A DNA stretch of 64,000 nucleotides from Physcomitrium patens (taxonomy: Eukaryota; Streptophyta; Bryopsida; Funariales; Funariaceae). Of the stretch, positions 1-12,364 are shown piece after piece. Every line of letters begins with the position of its first letter. The stretch's first letter is position 1. The stretch is from positions 2,909,810 through 2,973,809 of the forward strand of contig NC_037269.1 in the NCBI RefSeq assembly GCF_000002425.4, given 5' to 3'. Under the pieces are notes generated by a model that ran no database searches, was not told where the DNA came from, and saw only the letters and a list, made by a program, of their open reading frames with translations. The position numbers were made by a program, and so were the translations under genes.

Positions 1-71
1 AGACAGATATACCTTGAAATTGGCTTTAGGTTGTGTGATTCAAAGGAGAGGAGGAGACAGGGATTCCCTAC

Positions 72-1297
72 CAGTGATATCCCCTTGGCAAAACAGGATG
101 CATGCTTGCAGGTTGATAGTCTGGTCTCTGTGACCTTCCACCTTCACACAAACCTTGGCTGCTTCGTTCAACATGTCTGCCTGGTACCTCATTCATCTTG
201 GATCATTAATAAGAATTTCACAATCAACTTTTGACTTTTAGATTACTATATATGTCAATATTATGCTTTCAACTCAAGTTCTTATATATGTGTGCATTTA
301 AGAATATGCATAGAAAAAATTATAGTAGGTATGCAACTTTTAAGCAATCATGTTTAACTTCAATTTAACATAATAAAATGTAAATAGTAGCAGCAACTCT
401 TTTAGGAAAACAAATTCTATTGAATCTCATTGCATGTAAAAATATTTCCTACTTGGTTGCATAAATATTAAGTGTTCAGCATAAGACATAATAACTTGTT
501 GAAATATTACCAAACACACACACAGAAAAATTATAGACAAGTATTTGCCCACAATTCAGATCAAAGCAAAGATTTCGAAGTACAATTAAAACATTGGACA
601 CTCATTCTTTAAACGTTCTAATGTTTCCTTAATCTAAAATTGTTGTCCTTCAGTTTTACAATCCCTAACTCATTACCGGAGTTAATCAGCGGATAAGTAC
701 AGCAGTAAATACCTTGTACATAGCTTGTGCAAGATAAACACGATACTTCTCTTCAGTTGGGTGCAAACGAACAAGTTGGTCGTACCTGGGTATATACTTT
801 GGTTACGGCTACATTTTGACAATTGTTGCGACTCTTCTGAGGTCCATTCTAAATTAGGGTTTTGAGGGTATGGAATAAACGAAAAGAACACTGCCGACGT
901 TTATTATGAAATGGCATTACGGAGATGGAAAGACACAGGGGATCAGGGCGAAAACCGGGTTACATTGAAGTTGCTGCATGATAATCACCGTTCATGTAAT
1001 GACAGTAACCTAGCAGAGATGTTGCTGCTTGACTCTCAGGGAAGATACGAATTTGCTCATCAAGTACTCTGCAAGGAGAGGTTACATGAAGCTCAAAACT
1101 AAGGGCTGTATTGAGGTGCTGGAACAATTCTGAGATGAAAATAACTTCAAAAATTCCAGTCCATAGAGGGTATACTTGATTGCTTGGATGTATTTGGAGT
1201 CCCGAATGAGTCCATAGATTGTGGACGTAACCTGTCCCCACGTCATTCCTCCAGCACTTAAGGTTTCAATTGTAATTGTTGTACTCGGTATGCACAC
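72..1297 (-). CDS. IFT70: IFT70/TTC30-like intraflagellar transport protein, N-terminal exons (partial)
   Basis: IFT70 (TTC30, fleer) is a tetratricopeptide-repeat subunit of IFT-B, the complex that carries cargo along cilia; in a land plant it would act in flagellated sperm. Four exons read on the minus strand: about 1297-1176, 1068-964, 785-713 and 180-72. All have GT/AG borders, and the joined phases match. The spliced reading gives motifs typical of the family start: GQVTSTIYGLIRDSKY, then SQAATSLLGYCHY, YDQLVRLHP, YRVYLAQAMYK, and EAAKV with NLQACI. The start may be the Met at 1297 or, more like the family, the Met at 1246. The last visible donor is at 71-70, after the GDIT codons; the gene then leaves the window. 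No stop or frameshift is visible, so it looks functional. Identity rests on remembered family sequence, not a search. Confidence 0.85.
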
Positions 1298-2289
1298 AAC
1301 GTTTAATGAAAGATGTTGAAGGGCTGCAGACTAGGAGATCTCGAAGACAATCCTTTTAAAACATAACAATCAACCTACGCCAGAGCACTCAGTCCTCTAT
1401 TCTCGAACAGAGCACCAAACTGCAAATAATCAACGAGAAAATTTAGAGAATCGTTACCCTCCAGGGCTTTCTCAAGACCATGGCAGTAGAGAATACTGCA
1501 GGAATGCTGAGGACAAGAATCATGTAACTGTCTCTCAGCGTAATTGGGTGTGAAGTAACTAAATGTTACATTCATGCTGTAATATCTGAAAACATGATCT
1601 GAATTTCCATGTGTAAATGCAACAGAAATTAAAATTATTTAAAAAAAGAAGAAGATACGCACATGTGAAAGAAAGATTCCGAAGAGAAATTTGATGCTGG
1701 TTAATGTATCTGAACTAGATCTCTCTATGTGTCAATGAGGCACTTCACATGCAATAGAAATGCTGAAACGTAGCCATCGTATTGGCGCAGCGCTTCCATT
1801 CCACATTATGAGAATGATAAATTAGAAGATTAAAATGTTCTGAAGTTTGAATCCAAATTGTCATTGACAAGAATCAACTCAATGAGGTTTGGCGCACATT
1901 CTAAAACATGCCAATGTAAACTCAGTCATTATGACGACCGAAAAGGGACTTACTATTCTCTCGTCAATGGGGATGCCATGCTTTATGCATCGGCCTAACC
2001 ATTATGACTGCTGCGTCCAATATCCTACCTAAATCTAACACTGCGTAGAGATAATGAACATTTGAGCTTTAAAAGCAAACTTGTCAAGAACAATACACCA
2101 GCGGACCTGTTGCGAAACACAGGTCTCAGACTAGAGAAAGTACATAACACTAAAGGAATATTAATAATGAGCCCCCCTTAACTATGCTTGGATTCAAGAA
2201 CAGTCATCAGGTTAGAGTGGTCGTGAATTTTTCGAAGTTCCCAAAGAAATGTAATGTAAAAGAAGGTGGACCTAAATTAGAAGCACAAT
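1298..2289. other. Intergenic, IFT70 5' side to SWIB 3' side
   Basis: Between the start of IFT70 and the stop of the SWIB gene I see no convincing gene. A 66-codon minus-strand open frame at 1375-1575 has no recognisable motif and could be leader sequence of IFT70. Base composition is that of ordinary non-coding sequence and I see no repeat from the rest of the window. Confidence 0.5.
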
Positions 2290-3123
2290 TCATGTGGATG
2301 GAGCATCTGACACTTTTGAAGCTTTCCGTGATTTTGGCACTTTCGGTTCTTTCAGGGCTTCAGGTGGCTTCGAAGCCAATGGGAAGTGCTTGCTCAGAAG
2401 CATTGCAATCTCCAGGAACCCAACCTTGTCTTTGTCCCCCAGTACCGGCTTCAGTTTCTCACCGTAGAAGACCTCTTGCTTATTTAGCGGATTCTGAACA
2501 AAAGAAAGTGATTATAATTTTTAGTCGGAAATAAAATTGACATAGCATACCACTAGAACCACATACAGCTCAAACCCTAATATAGGCCTGAGGCAAAAAG
2601 GCTTCGAAACGAGAGGAAAGGTGAAAAGTACAAGCCTGATCCACCCGAACATCCATTGTTCATCTAAATTTTTTGTTCCAATTTTCCATAAAACCTCGGT
2701 TCAAAGATTGTAACTCCCATTCTGATCAAGACTTTTGCACTCAGGCTGATACATGCATGCGCGATATACGCGGCACCTATGAAGCGAACAATTTTTTTTT
2801 AGATGCAATTAATAAGAAACTGGGAAAACTAAGCAATACCACAGCGCAGATTTCCACTTTGCGCAAAATACATGCACAAGATATTACTACCAATGTTAAA
2901 AAATAAAAATGCAAGGAGCTTCTGATCCTCAAATGTAATCCCAGACGCACTTCATGGACTTGGGACGCGTAGATTCCTTGACTCCTAGAAATTTCTTCAG
3001 TGCTGGCGACACTTGAGTCGCCCGGGTCAGCGCACCTCCCACCTTGGTTACAGCCTTAGCTCCCGCCGCTGCAGGGATTTTACCCCTCCGTTGCTTCTTC
3101 CGCCAGAAGGTTAAATTATTCAT
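2290..3123 (-). pseudogene. SWIB/MDM2-domain protein gene, probably broken by a 1-nt frameshift
   Basis: SWIB-domain proteins are small chromatin or organelle nucleoid factors. Exon 1 (3123-about 2920) encodes a basic, Ala-rich start, then VSPALKKFLGV and KSMKCVWDYI, the first half of the domain. Exon 2 (2493-2290) encodes NPLNKQEV, EKLKPVLG, DKDKVGFLEI and LLSKHFP, then a Lys/Pro/Ser-rich tail ending in a stop. After WDYI the frame hits TGA. Skipping one T restores EDQKLL, which is what the family has before NPLNK. The expected GT donor is also absent (CTT|GCATTT), although the exon 2 acceptor TTCAG is good. So two lesions sit at one exon end. A GC-AG intron could explain the donor but not the frameshift. 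Two usually conserved residues (Cys, Asp after the first strand) read Tyr and Gly. I call it a pseudogene, with sequencing error as the alternative. Confidence 0.75.
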
Positions 3124-3664
3124 CTCCTCTCCTACAGAAACCCTACCTCATCAACAACCCTTTCTCATGTCTCTTCCTCACCGTTCCAGTCGCAGACTCC
3201 ACATGCACCCTATCAAATTCATCAACTAAGAAATACTTAACCTACTAGTTCGAACAATGCATCACTAAACAACACTCAGTAGAATTCCAACAACCAAAAA
3301 GAATATGTAAGCACCGATCAATCAGTCGAAACGGACGAGGATATATGATCCGAAACGCACAGCCTTCTTGAACGCGGTCGAAGGTGTCTCCTCACTGTCA
3401 TTGCACCAGTCTATGCACAATGTCCTTCTAGATTGTTACGGGCACAGAGAAAGGCATACTTTCCAACCCTCGGCGATAGGATCTCATTTGAATTGCTTAA
3501 CCGTGCGCGTCATTGACGTCTGTTCGAAGTTTCAGTGTCAGTCTCCTGACAATTGTTTTTGAATTTTGTTAATGGCGATCTAAAAATTCGGGGCCGGCGT
3601 CGTGGTTTTCATTATCTTTTACGAAATATCTAGCTAGCAGTGACAAAAACGTGAGCACTTGCAA
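3124..3664. other. Divergent intergenic region between SWIB and GDSL genes
   Basis: About 540 bp lie between two outward-facing starts. A telo-box-like AAACCCTA sits just upstream of the SWIB start, near 3137. Nothing else can be supported; the plus-strand open frame at 3368-3562 shows no domain. Confidence 0.4.
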
Positions 3665-6600
3665 ATGGCACAGCTATCACTTGAGGCGATCGGGAGAGTA
3701 AGGATCATGGTAATGAAAAGAGGAGTAATTGTATGCATGGTTTTGATTTGTAGTTTCAATGAATCTTTTATGGCGAATGGGCTTCCCGATTGCTGGTTTC
3801 CATCCACCTATACGTTAGGTGACTATTTGATAGATAACAGAAATGCAATATCTCCATATCCATATCAGTTTAAGGAATTAGAGGCTTGGCTTAATGGTCC
3901 CATAGCTCCGCATTATTGCTCCTTACTGTGTTGTAATAGAGAGAATTTTCCTCAAGAAAGCATTGGGTCTTTGGCTACCACTAATTGCTCAAACAAGTTG
4001 CAAGTTTATTCAACACAAATATTGTTTATAGTTTGTCTTTAAGAAGACAATGACATCAAATACACAAGTCTAGAATGCATAATAGTAACCAAGATGTGAC
4101 TAGATATCCTAAAATCACTTCTACTCCTATGTGGATCCCTTTTGTATATGTATCACTAAATAACTTCCAATCTAACTGTCTAGTTGGATTCAAATTTTTC
4201 TACAAGTAAACTTATATTGTTGACTACTTTGACACGAAAAATCAACTATAAATTCATTCTAAGTCTTTGGATATTGCCTAATTACTAATAGATACTAAAC
4301 ATGTCAATTTTTAAGCACCTGTGCACTAATTCTATCATATCTCAAAAAATCAATGTTCAAATACTATGAATTTTTTATGTACAACTTCTTAACATAGTCA
4401 TCTATGTGGAAATTTTGAGTCAAAAATTTGTCCAAAAACCCCAAATATGGCCCAAACCAAAACCTCTATTGAAAAAAACTTACTTACAAATCCCAGTTTT
4501 GAATACTAACTTCTAACATTTTATTTTATTTTATTTATTTATTTTAGATTAAAATATATCTTTATATAAGATGTAGCTCTTCAAGTCAACTTTCTAATCC
4601 CACTTTTAGATTCTTGAATGCTTTCCTACAACTCTATATATGCTTGAAAGAGTAATAGTAGGTACCAAATTCACACCATAACTTCAAACAACTATATCTC
4701 CCTCATCTAAACTCCAAATCACATATTTTTTCCATCCAAATTCTGGTCCAAAAAAGAAGCTTTTTAAATCCAACCTTCAAACTTCAAATGGGTTGCCTCC
4801 CCTCAAAATGGTTCACCTTGCCTCAAATAGGTCGCCCTAAAGTAGTTCCAAATTCTAGTATGGTCCCAGATAATATCTCAAAACCCATTGGGCATGACTT
4901 TCAACCAATGGAAATGAAGTCCTCTATCACTCACCTTATCCTCCCACATCGGATGGCCTAGCAATCTAAATATTATACTTTTCACACAAAAGTCTCTCTA
5001 AATTCCTTACTAATAAATCCTACAACTTCTATCTTTAATTACTAAACTTAAATTACAATTTTTAACAAATTAAATAAATATTTCGATTTATCTATTTCAT
5101 TTTTATTTACAATTCAAACTTTCACAATATTTCACATTATTTTTTATATATTGTGCTAATTTCTAGCATGAGATACATAGGTGATGTATTTGCTCAATGA
5201 TAGATATTATAACAACTCAACGACACGTAGTTTAAAGTAGGTGTATGGCATTTGGGGTCTGTATTGTTATGAGTTTTTTTTTTTATGAGTTTTTTTTGAT
5301 GTCTACTGTCATGAGAGAAAAATAATTTGAATCATCAGAGTTCATGTTTGTTTCCGTCTATTACGTGGTATCTGATTTCCTATTTCGTGTCTGCAGCATT
5401 TGGTGTGAGAGCGAAGCCGCACTCCTCCATATTCCAAAGTATTGTGGGGAATTTCACATTTGGAGCAAATTTTGCCGTGGCAGGGGCAACTGCTCGCAAT
5501 AGTTCCTTATGGTACCAGGATTCTGGATTCAATAGCCTGTTCTCGTTGAACATTCAAGCTTCATTGCTTTCGCGCTACAAAGTTCGATTGCAATTTTTTG
5601 AGGATACACGATCAAGTAAGTCTTAAGGTCCTTGCAGTTCATCTTGTCGGATTCTATCTAACGCTGGTTGATCAGACAAACTTTTGCACTCCTTTCCGTG
5701 ACGTGTTTGGCCAAAACTGGTCTGAGGTATATATTAATGGTGCAGTTACGAATTTAAACCAGTCGTTGCGGACAGTGAAGTCTCTCAATTCATCCCTGTT
5801 CGTGGTGAATGCTGGTTTTCAAGACTATTTTTCTGGTTTATACAATCAAGCCACGACTCTATCGGAAGCGCTTGACATTAGCCGTCTGTGGTGGATGCAA
5901 TCATCGCAGCTGTGAAGGTTTGACAATACTGATTATTGAACATCAACAGTCAAATAGTCATGATTGTTTTCATTCTTACAGCGACTCTTAGATGATTAGG
6001 ACAGTAAACCGTATTGCTCGCTATTGTTCGTTCAATTTCTTGTCATGGAGCTCTCAGCTGAAAGGAACGCAGCGTTACAGGTTTTTAAGCAATAAAACCT
6101 CTGCCCTCGTGGACCGTGCAGCGCCTCAGTAAACTCGGTGCGAAGAGCATCTTAATCGTAAACGTCGTACCTTTGGGTTGCACGCCTGCTCTGCTAACAA
6201 TTTACTATCAGGATTCAGCAAGCAATTATGATGGTCATGGTTGCTTGAAGAATATCAACAGAATAAGCAAGTATCATAATACTTTGCTCGCAAACAGCGT
6301 GAATGACCTCCGACACAGACACCAGCATGTGACGTTCTATTTGGCAGATTATTATCGGGCGTACAGAAAGGTGTTGAGAATGCCATCGGACTATGGTATT
6401 TTTTCTTTCACTATCACTCGTTCAAACTTCTCTCATTATATGGGCCAATTCGTGATGTTATTCTTGAAATTCAACCATCCTGTTCGTTGGTTTTGAGCTC
6501 ACACTTTATGCCTAGAAACGACGTAACTTTAGCTCGTAATGCCTCTCAAAAATTCTGCTCAGGTATTCCAAACCCTTTGAGAGCATGCTGCGGTTGCGCC

Positions 6601-6780
6601 GGCTCTTACAATTTCAACAATCAGACAACCTGCGGACACATCGGACCATACAACCGCATCACAAATAACTTGAGGAGACTATGCTTGTTCCCTTCAGCGT
6701 TTGCCAACTGGGACGGGGTTCATCCCTCTCAGCGAATGAACTTGGCGGCAGCAACGGCTTTTTTTCTGGAAAACATATAA
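3665..6780 (+). pseudogene. GDSL esterase/lipase gene, degenerate and interrupted by a solo LTR
   Basis: GDSL (SGNH) esterases are secreted serine hydrolases acting on lipids and cell-wall esters. Exon 1 (from 3665, or the Met at 3707) gives a signal-like segment (VIVCMVLICSF), then FPSTYTLGDYLID where the family has GDSLxD: the nucleophile Ser is Tyr. Exon 2 (5397-5615) has FGANFAVAGATA; exon 3 (about 5676-5917) has VVNAGFQDYF, where the family's Asn is Gln. Exon 4 (6122-6395) has GAKSILIVNVVPLGCTPA; exon 5 (6563-6780) has CCGCAGSYNFN and the Asp-His motif WDGVHPSQ, ending in TAA. A one-base loss near 5878-5890 shifts the frame before VVDAIIAAVK. The stretch usually holding DGRLxxDF is missing where an LTR lies (3929-5218). 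Most splice sites are good, so the decay is recent. It is probably dead rather than a pseudoenzyme. Confidence 0.8.
3929..5218 (-). mobile_element. Solo LTR, family D, inside the GDSL gene
   Basis: The segment begins TGTTGTAATAGAGAG and ends near ATTATAACA, inverted termini typical of an LTR. It is homologous to the family D copies at 14,679-15,692 and 46,515-47,778 (plus) and 41,580-43,649 (minus): shared blocks include the TTTTCCTCAAGAAAGCATTG region and the 'GGGCATGACTTTCAACCAATGG' type region near 4890. No internal retrotransposon genes accompany it. I could not find a clean target duplication. Length is about 1.29 kb. Confidence 0.75.
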
Positions 6781-8030
6781 CACCAAAGGGTGGCTTCAAG
6801 TGCACGCCTGACAAAAGTAACTAGTAACTGAGAGAAATCCCTTGCTTCCTCTCTGCTCAAATGGTTCAAAGTAGAGTGCATGGTATTTAAGTTTTTCTAG
6901 TTGTCAATCAGCTTCTCTAATGAAGCAACATTTATTAGAATATTCTTAAATATCTGATGGCGTAGTATGGGATTGCAGGAATCTAACCATGCGGTGAAGC
7001 GGGAAATCCATCCAGTGGTCTGAATAATTCGATTCTAAATTTTATGCATTTTAACCATGACCAATGACATGTTTCTGGTTGATGGTATTGTTACTGGTGA
7101 CATGATTTGCTTGCAGTTTGCGACGCTGAACCCCGCACCAAGGCAAAACAATTTGTATCACTTTTGAGAAAACAAAATTAATCCAGATAGACTGAAGGAG
7201 CTACCTCATCTCGGCACTTCCCAAGTTCAGTCTGTTTACATCAAGTGACAGTATAATAATATGATGTATTTCATGATAATTACGCTACTAACTAAATAAA
7301 TGAGGGAAAGAACAGCTAACAATTGATAACTTGAATTCTAACTATATTCTAACTAATTGATACCTTAATACGACAATACATGGAATAGTTTGCTGCTTCT
7401 TTATAGTTTTATAGGATAGTATAGCTGGACAAAATATCAGCGGGAGATATTATGCTGTGAAGTATTCGTCGATCAAGTAAAACAAACGTTGTGTAGAATT
7501 CTTTAATATAGCTTGAATAGAATTAGTGAACCCTGTTTTAAAGATCACCACGTAAAATCAAATAAGCAAACTCTATCATAATTATCTTCATTGCTTACAA
7601 AGCATTCGTTTGAAATATAATTACAAATCATGATACAATTTAAATATATGTTTAAACTATAAAACATTACTTCCATCAATTTTAAAAGGAAAAATATGAT
7701 GTATTTTCTAAATAAATTACTTATTTACTTATTGTATGTTTTTACATTCACAAAGAAAAATTGAATCATTTAATTGTGACACAAAATGTGATATTATGGT
7801 ATCTTTTACAGACACGTACACGTACATGTATTTGATTACGTACTCCAACCTCAAATTTTGTATTTAAAAAATATATAAATAAAGCAAGAATTCCACGTTA
7901 CCAGGAAGGGACCTCCTCAGAATGCAAACAACGATCACTCAGCTTTCATGAATTGGTCAGGTACAATTTACGGTAGGCCCCTTTTAAAAATACATTTGAT
8001 ATTTTAGGATTGGGTATCTCTCTCCGACAG
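6781..8030. other. Intergenic, GDSL 3' end to eS12 promoter
   Basis: AT-rich non-coding sequence. A run of ACGT cores (CACGTACACGTACATGTA) lies at about 7815-7832. The last 100 bp before the eS12 leader contain AGGCCC (reverse of the GGGCCT site II core) near 7975. Confidence 0.45.
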
Positions 8031-8044
8031 TTTGTTCAAGTCTC

Positions 8045-8058
8045 AAACCCTAACCCTA
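8045..8058 (+). promoter_or_regulatory. Telo-box in the eS12 promoter or leader
   Basis: AAACCCTAACCCTA holds the telo-box AAACCCTAA, common near transcription starts of plant ribosomal-protein genes, where it acts with site II elements. A pyrimidine-rich CTCTCTCC lies just upstream (about 8018), a plausible start region. Confidence 0.65.
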
Positions 8059-8216
8059 GTCTTGCTGTTGCACTGGCGTCCCTGGTCCTTTGATAAATTG
8101 CTCCTTCTGCGACAGTACTATCATTTTCAATCGCCAACCTTGAGGAGAAGAGAGGTTGTTACGGTAATTCTTTGTGCCCGTACTTGTGACCATTGCTGTA
8201 ATTGCAGGTTCTGACG

Positions 8217-8657
8217 ATGGCCGACGCAGATAACGTGATGTCCGATGCCCCCACCGAGGCCCCAGTTGCGGAGCAGACTGCGCCTGGAGAGCCCATGGAC
8301 ATCCTCACTGGTCTACAGATGGTGTTGAAGAAGGCCTTGGCGCACGATGGGCTTGCGAAGGGGCTTCACGAGAGCGCTAAGGCGATCGAGAAGCACGCCG
8401 CTCAGTTGTGTGTGCTAGCAGAGGATTGCAATCAGCCTGACTACACCAAGCTCGTGCAGGCTCTGTGTCAAGAGCACAACGTCAACCTGATTTCCGTTCC
8501 CTCTGCTAAGAAGCTCGGAGAGTGGGCTGGTCTCTGCAAAATTGACTCCGAGGGGAAGGCCAGAAAGGTAGTAGGATGCTCGTGTGTGGTTGTGAAGGAC
8601 TACGGTGAGGAGACTGAGGGGCTTAACGTTGTGAGGGAATATATTAAGAATCGGTGA
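8217..8657 (+). CDS. RPS12: 40S ribosomal protein eS12
   Basis: eS12 is a small protein of the 40S subunit, related to L7Ae. The 146-codon frame begins [12 protein letters not shown] and contains [57 protein letters not shown] and [12 protein letters not shown], ending VREYIKNR: the complete family pattern at normal length. I chose the ATG at 8217, not the in-frame one at 8202: an AG splice acceptor (TTGCAG) ends at 8207, so the upstream ATG is probably in a 5'-UTR intron. Codon use is far richer in GC than the surroundings, as expected for a highly expressed gene. The coding part is unbroken by introns. Confidence 0.96.
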   Translation: MADADNVMSDAPTEAPVAEQTAPGEPMDILTGLQMVLKKALAHDGLAKGLHESAKAIEKHAAQLCVLAEDCNQPDYTKLVQALCQEHNVNLISVPSAKKLGEWAGLCKIDSEGKARKVVGCSCVVVKDYGEETEGLNVVREYIKNR

Positions 8658-9394
8658 AAATGCCTTTCTGGTTGTATCTTGGTTGCGACTGCCATCAATC
8701 AACTATTTTTTCAAATCTATCAGTCACCGCTCCTTTCTTGAGAGCGGCTCTTGCTTGAGCTTGGGGTTTTACGTGATTCGTGATATATGTAATGTGGATC
8801 CCGGAGGTAATGTTCGTTTGTTCATTTTTTCACGTGGTTTTGTTTATGCCTCGGATGTGCTGAACATTCATTTCGACTGCCTCGCGCGTTTCGGTCTGCG
8901 GCCCGTGCTGAAGTTTTGGCTCGGAGGTTTCGGTAATTCTATTTTGAGACTGGCATCATAGATGATGTCGATTACCTTTAGCTTTCTGCGGTCACTGGCC
9001 CTCATTTTTATGAAGAACTGTTGGATTAAGCTTGACCACTTAGGAACGTGGTACGTCTGATCGGCTGTATCAACGTCGTTTGTAGCTGGAGCTGCTTGCT
9101 TGCCAGTCAGTAGCAATCTTTGTAAAACTTTGTGCATCATTGTTGGACGGATGCGTTATATACTAGACTATGTACTTGTTATCGCTGATCGTGCAAGTGT
9201 TAAGGTGGTCCGATTTGACGGAATGAAAAAAATGCTGTGACGGTGATCGACCGATGGAATACAGCTACTTAGACAGCGTGAAATGAGGTTTAATTGTCTA
9301 CCATTATTACTATTCCTTTAGCTATCTGTTTGCCATATATGTTTTCTCGTCTTGTGATGTCACGTTCTGCTACCTCGGCAAGTTGGTTCAAGAA
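8658..9394. other. eS12 3' region
   Basis: Moderate-GC sequence, likely 3' UTR and flank of eS12. Opposite-strand open frames here show no domain. It ends where strongly AT-biased retrotransposon sequence begins. Confidence 0.5.
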
Positions 9395-11557
9395 TGGTCA
9401 GATGTTATTCAATTTTAATTTTAATTAAAAGATATTATCAAAGATTTATCATTAAAAATATAATAAGCAAGCTTATTAGAAAAATTTAATACTTAAACTA
9501 TTGCATTTAGTAATTGAATCTTTAAAAGATACCAAGAAAAAAGATTTGGTAGAAAAAGAGTAAAGCAAGTCATAAAAAAACCTCAAGTTTTAAAAATATT
9601 AATTGTACAAGTTAAAATGTATTCATATCTATACAAATCAATTCAAGTGATGGAATATACATATATATATATGTATATATGCCATCATCAAAACTCGTAT
9701 TCATATTATAGATAAGCAAATTATAAAGTACAAGATTGTTGTATTAAATCAATAAGATTCAAAGTAAGAAATATTAATTTGAATATAAAAAAGCTAGATA
9801 ATAAGATGTCTAGTTGCAACAGGGATCTTACAGTTGCACAACTCTAGGCCATCAAATACAAATCTCGTGCTACCACCAAATCCTATATCTTATTTTTAGC
9901 TTTTTATAATTATTACAACTTCAAATCAAAAAAATTCAGCTCATCTACTTTAAACATTCAAACTTCAACATGTTTTATGGATAAGGATTTTGCATTACAA
10001 TAAGAACTAATACTTTAAAAGAAGATTTGACCAACTCCAATAGAAGTTATTGATGGAAAATTACTTGCATTTAAATACATTATAGAAGAAATTAAACTAT
10101 TAAAAGTGGTATAAGAAGATCAAGTATCTAACATTTTCTTCAACATCATACAATGTCATTCAAATCTAGTGGTACTTGGCTGCTTTAGATTTAAATTACA
10201 TAATCTTGATATTGATTAGAAATTACAAAAAATCACTTTAAGATTCAGTTATAGTATCAACAAATTATCTCCCTTTTTATTTGTTGGAGCCAAACATTTA
10301 TATAAGTAGCAAAAGTTGGAAATACATTTATAATTTTTGCACCAAGTCTTCATTCAAATTAAGATTGCAATAGCATCTTGGAAGAGTATAAAGAATATCA
10401 AGATGTCTTTGAAAAGAAGAATGGTGATGTATTGCCAAAATACTGATCCAATGATTATGAAATTGATCTTTAAGAAGAAGTCCAACTATTATTTGGACCA
10501 ATTTATAATATATTGCAAAATGAACTTGGTGCTTATAAGAAATATATGAATGAAAAATTTACAAAGAATTTTATCTAAAATTCAAAATCTCGGTCAAGTG
10601 TACCAATCTTCTTTGTGAATAAAAAAGATGGATTCTTGCAAATATATATATATATATATATATAGATTATTATGGACTTAAAAAATTATCCATCAAGAAT
10701 TGTTATCCTTTGTTTTTAATATTGAGACTCATTAATTAACAAAATAAAGCTAACATCTATTTTAAAATAGATCTGTAAAGAGCCAATAATTTGATACATA
10801 TTAAAGAAGGGAATGAATAGAAGATTATATTTTGGACTAAATATGGCTATTTTGAATATAATATGATGCCATTTGGACTTACAAATGCTCCAATTTCTAT
10901 CTAGCATTTTATAAGCAATGCATTTCAAGAATATCTAGATATTTTATTTAAATGACATTCTTATATATTCTAAGAATATAAAAGAATATGAACAATATGT
11001 TTGCCTTGTACTACACAAACTTAGAGATATAAGAATATGCACCAATATAAAAAAATGTGACTTTTATACAATTGAAGTAGAATTTTTGAGATACATTATT
11101 TCAAATAAAGACTTATAAATGAATTTTATAAATGTCAAACTATTAAAGGTTGAAAAATTTGAAGAATTGTATGTGATGTTTAATGTTTTTTAGAATTTTT
11201 AAACTATCATTAGATATTTATCAAGAACTTCTATCAAATTGTAGGTTTGCTTATTTGATTAACTTTTGCAACCAAAGCAATTATGTCTTTGGGCTATTAA
11301 GGTAATATTTTAACTTTTATTTAATGAAGTTTGTTCAAATACATTAATGAATTTTCTTATTTTATATATTAAAAATGGTCTTTATAATAGCTTTAATAAA
11401 TTTAAGTTTGAGGATATTTTTTTAATTATAAAAAGTATTTATATATTTTCAAAGGAAAAATATAATTATATGCTTATAAACACAACATGATTATCTAACA
11501 ACAAACCACTTTGGATTCAATTAAATATTAAAACTTACTTTAAGACATCTTTGGTGG

Positions 11558-11594
<37 letters not shown>

Positions 11595-11960
11595 TGTGAT
11601 ACTTGTTTTAAAGAAAAGACTCCATGTCATCAATCTTATATACTTTTTTAATGCCTGTCTATTTCAAAGAAGCCTTCATCATCTATTTAAATAGATTTTA
11701 TTATAGATCTTTAAATTTTAAATTTTTATGATTCTATCTTTGTAATAATAGGTTTTTATCAAAATGATGTATTTTGTACCATGCTATAAAATAATTATTA
11801 GTAATAATTAATTAAATTCTTCTTAGATAATATTCATTAATATCATGAACTTTTAAGTGACATTATGTTTGATTGTTGGGCTCAATTTGTATCAAGCCTT
11901 TAAAAAATACTTTTTAAAATATTGACATCAAGTTATATTTACTTTTCCATACTTAAATTG
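9395..11960 (+). mobile_element. Decayed chromovirus relic R1
   Basis: Colinear with the gag-end, protease, reverse transcriptase and integrase parts of E1/E3 but heavily AT-biased. Readable pieces: KKNGDVLPKY and FGPIYNILQNEL near 10,420-10,530, FFVNKKDG near 10,610, LNDILIYSKN near 10,950, and an integrase stretch near 11,650-11,890. Stops and small indels are everywhere. The RT is split by a (TA)n expansion at about 10,643-10,664. No LTRs recognised. Confidence 0.7.
11562..11591. repeat. (TA)n microsatellite
   Basis: About 15 uninterrupted TA units inside relic R1. Confidence 0.9.
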
Positions 11961-12283
11961 ATAGGGAAAAAAAATATATGTGAGTCATTGGATTGACTTA
12001 CTTGAGTATTTAGCATAAAAAATGCATTTATTGTGCTTAAAATCAGAGATTTTGTGAGTTAATAGTAGACTTTTTAGGGGAAAAAATAGAAAATAGATTG
12101 CTCATAGTGGATATGCAATCTAGGGCAGAATTTATTAAGAAAAATTTCCATGACAAATAGGTTTTTTGTATTTAACATTAGATGATGGCCAAGGGGAGTA
12201 GACCTCATGGTAAAAAAAAAAAGAAAAAGAAGAAAAAAAGAAGAAGAAGAAGAAAATTATATTTTATTAATAGTTCTTAAAAG

Positions 12284-12345
12284 ATATATATATATATATA
12301 TATATATAGATGTTATAAAAGATATATATATATATATATATATAT
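12284..12345. repeat. Two (TA)n microsatellites
   Basis: TA runs at 12,284-12,308 and 12,322-12,345 separated by 13 bp. Confidence 0.9.
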
Positions 12346-12364
12346 GTAAATAAATAAATAAAAT

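Noticed and set aside
1375-1575. 66-codon minus-strand open frame upstream of IFT70
   Set aside because: No recognisable domain, and it cannot be joined to IFT70 with confidence.
2673-2906. 77-codon plus-strand open frame
   Set aside because: Lies in the intron of the SWIB gene on the opposite strand, with no motif.
8868-9140. 90-codon minus-strand frame after eS12
   Set aside because: Overlaps the probable eS12 3' UTR and shows no domain.
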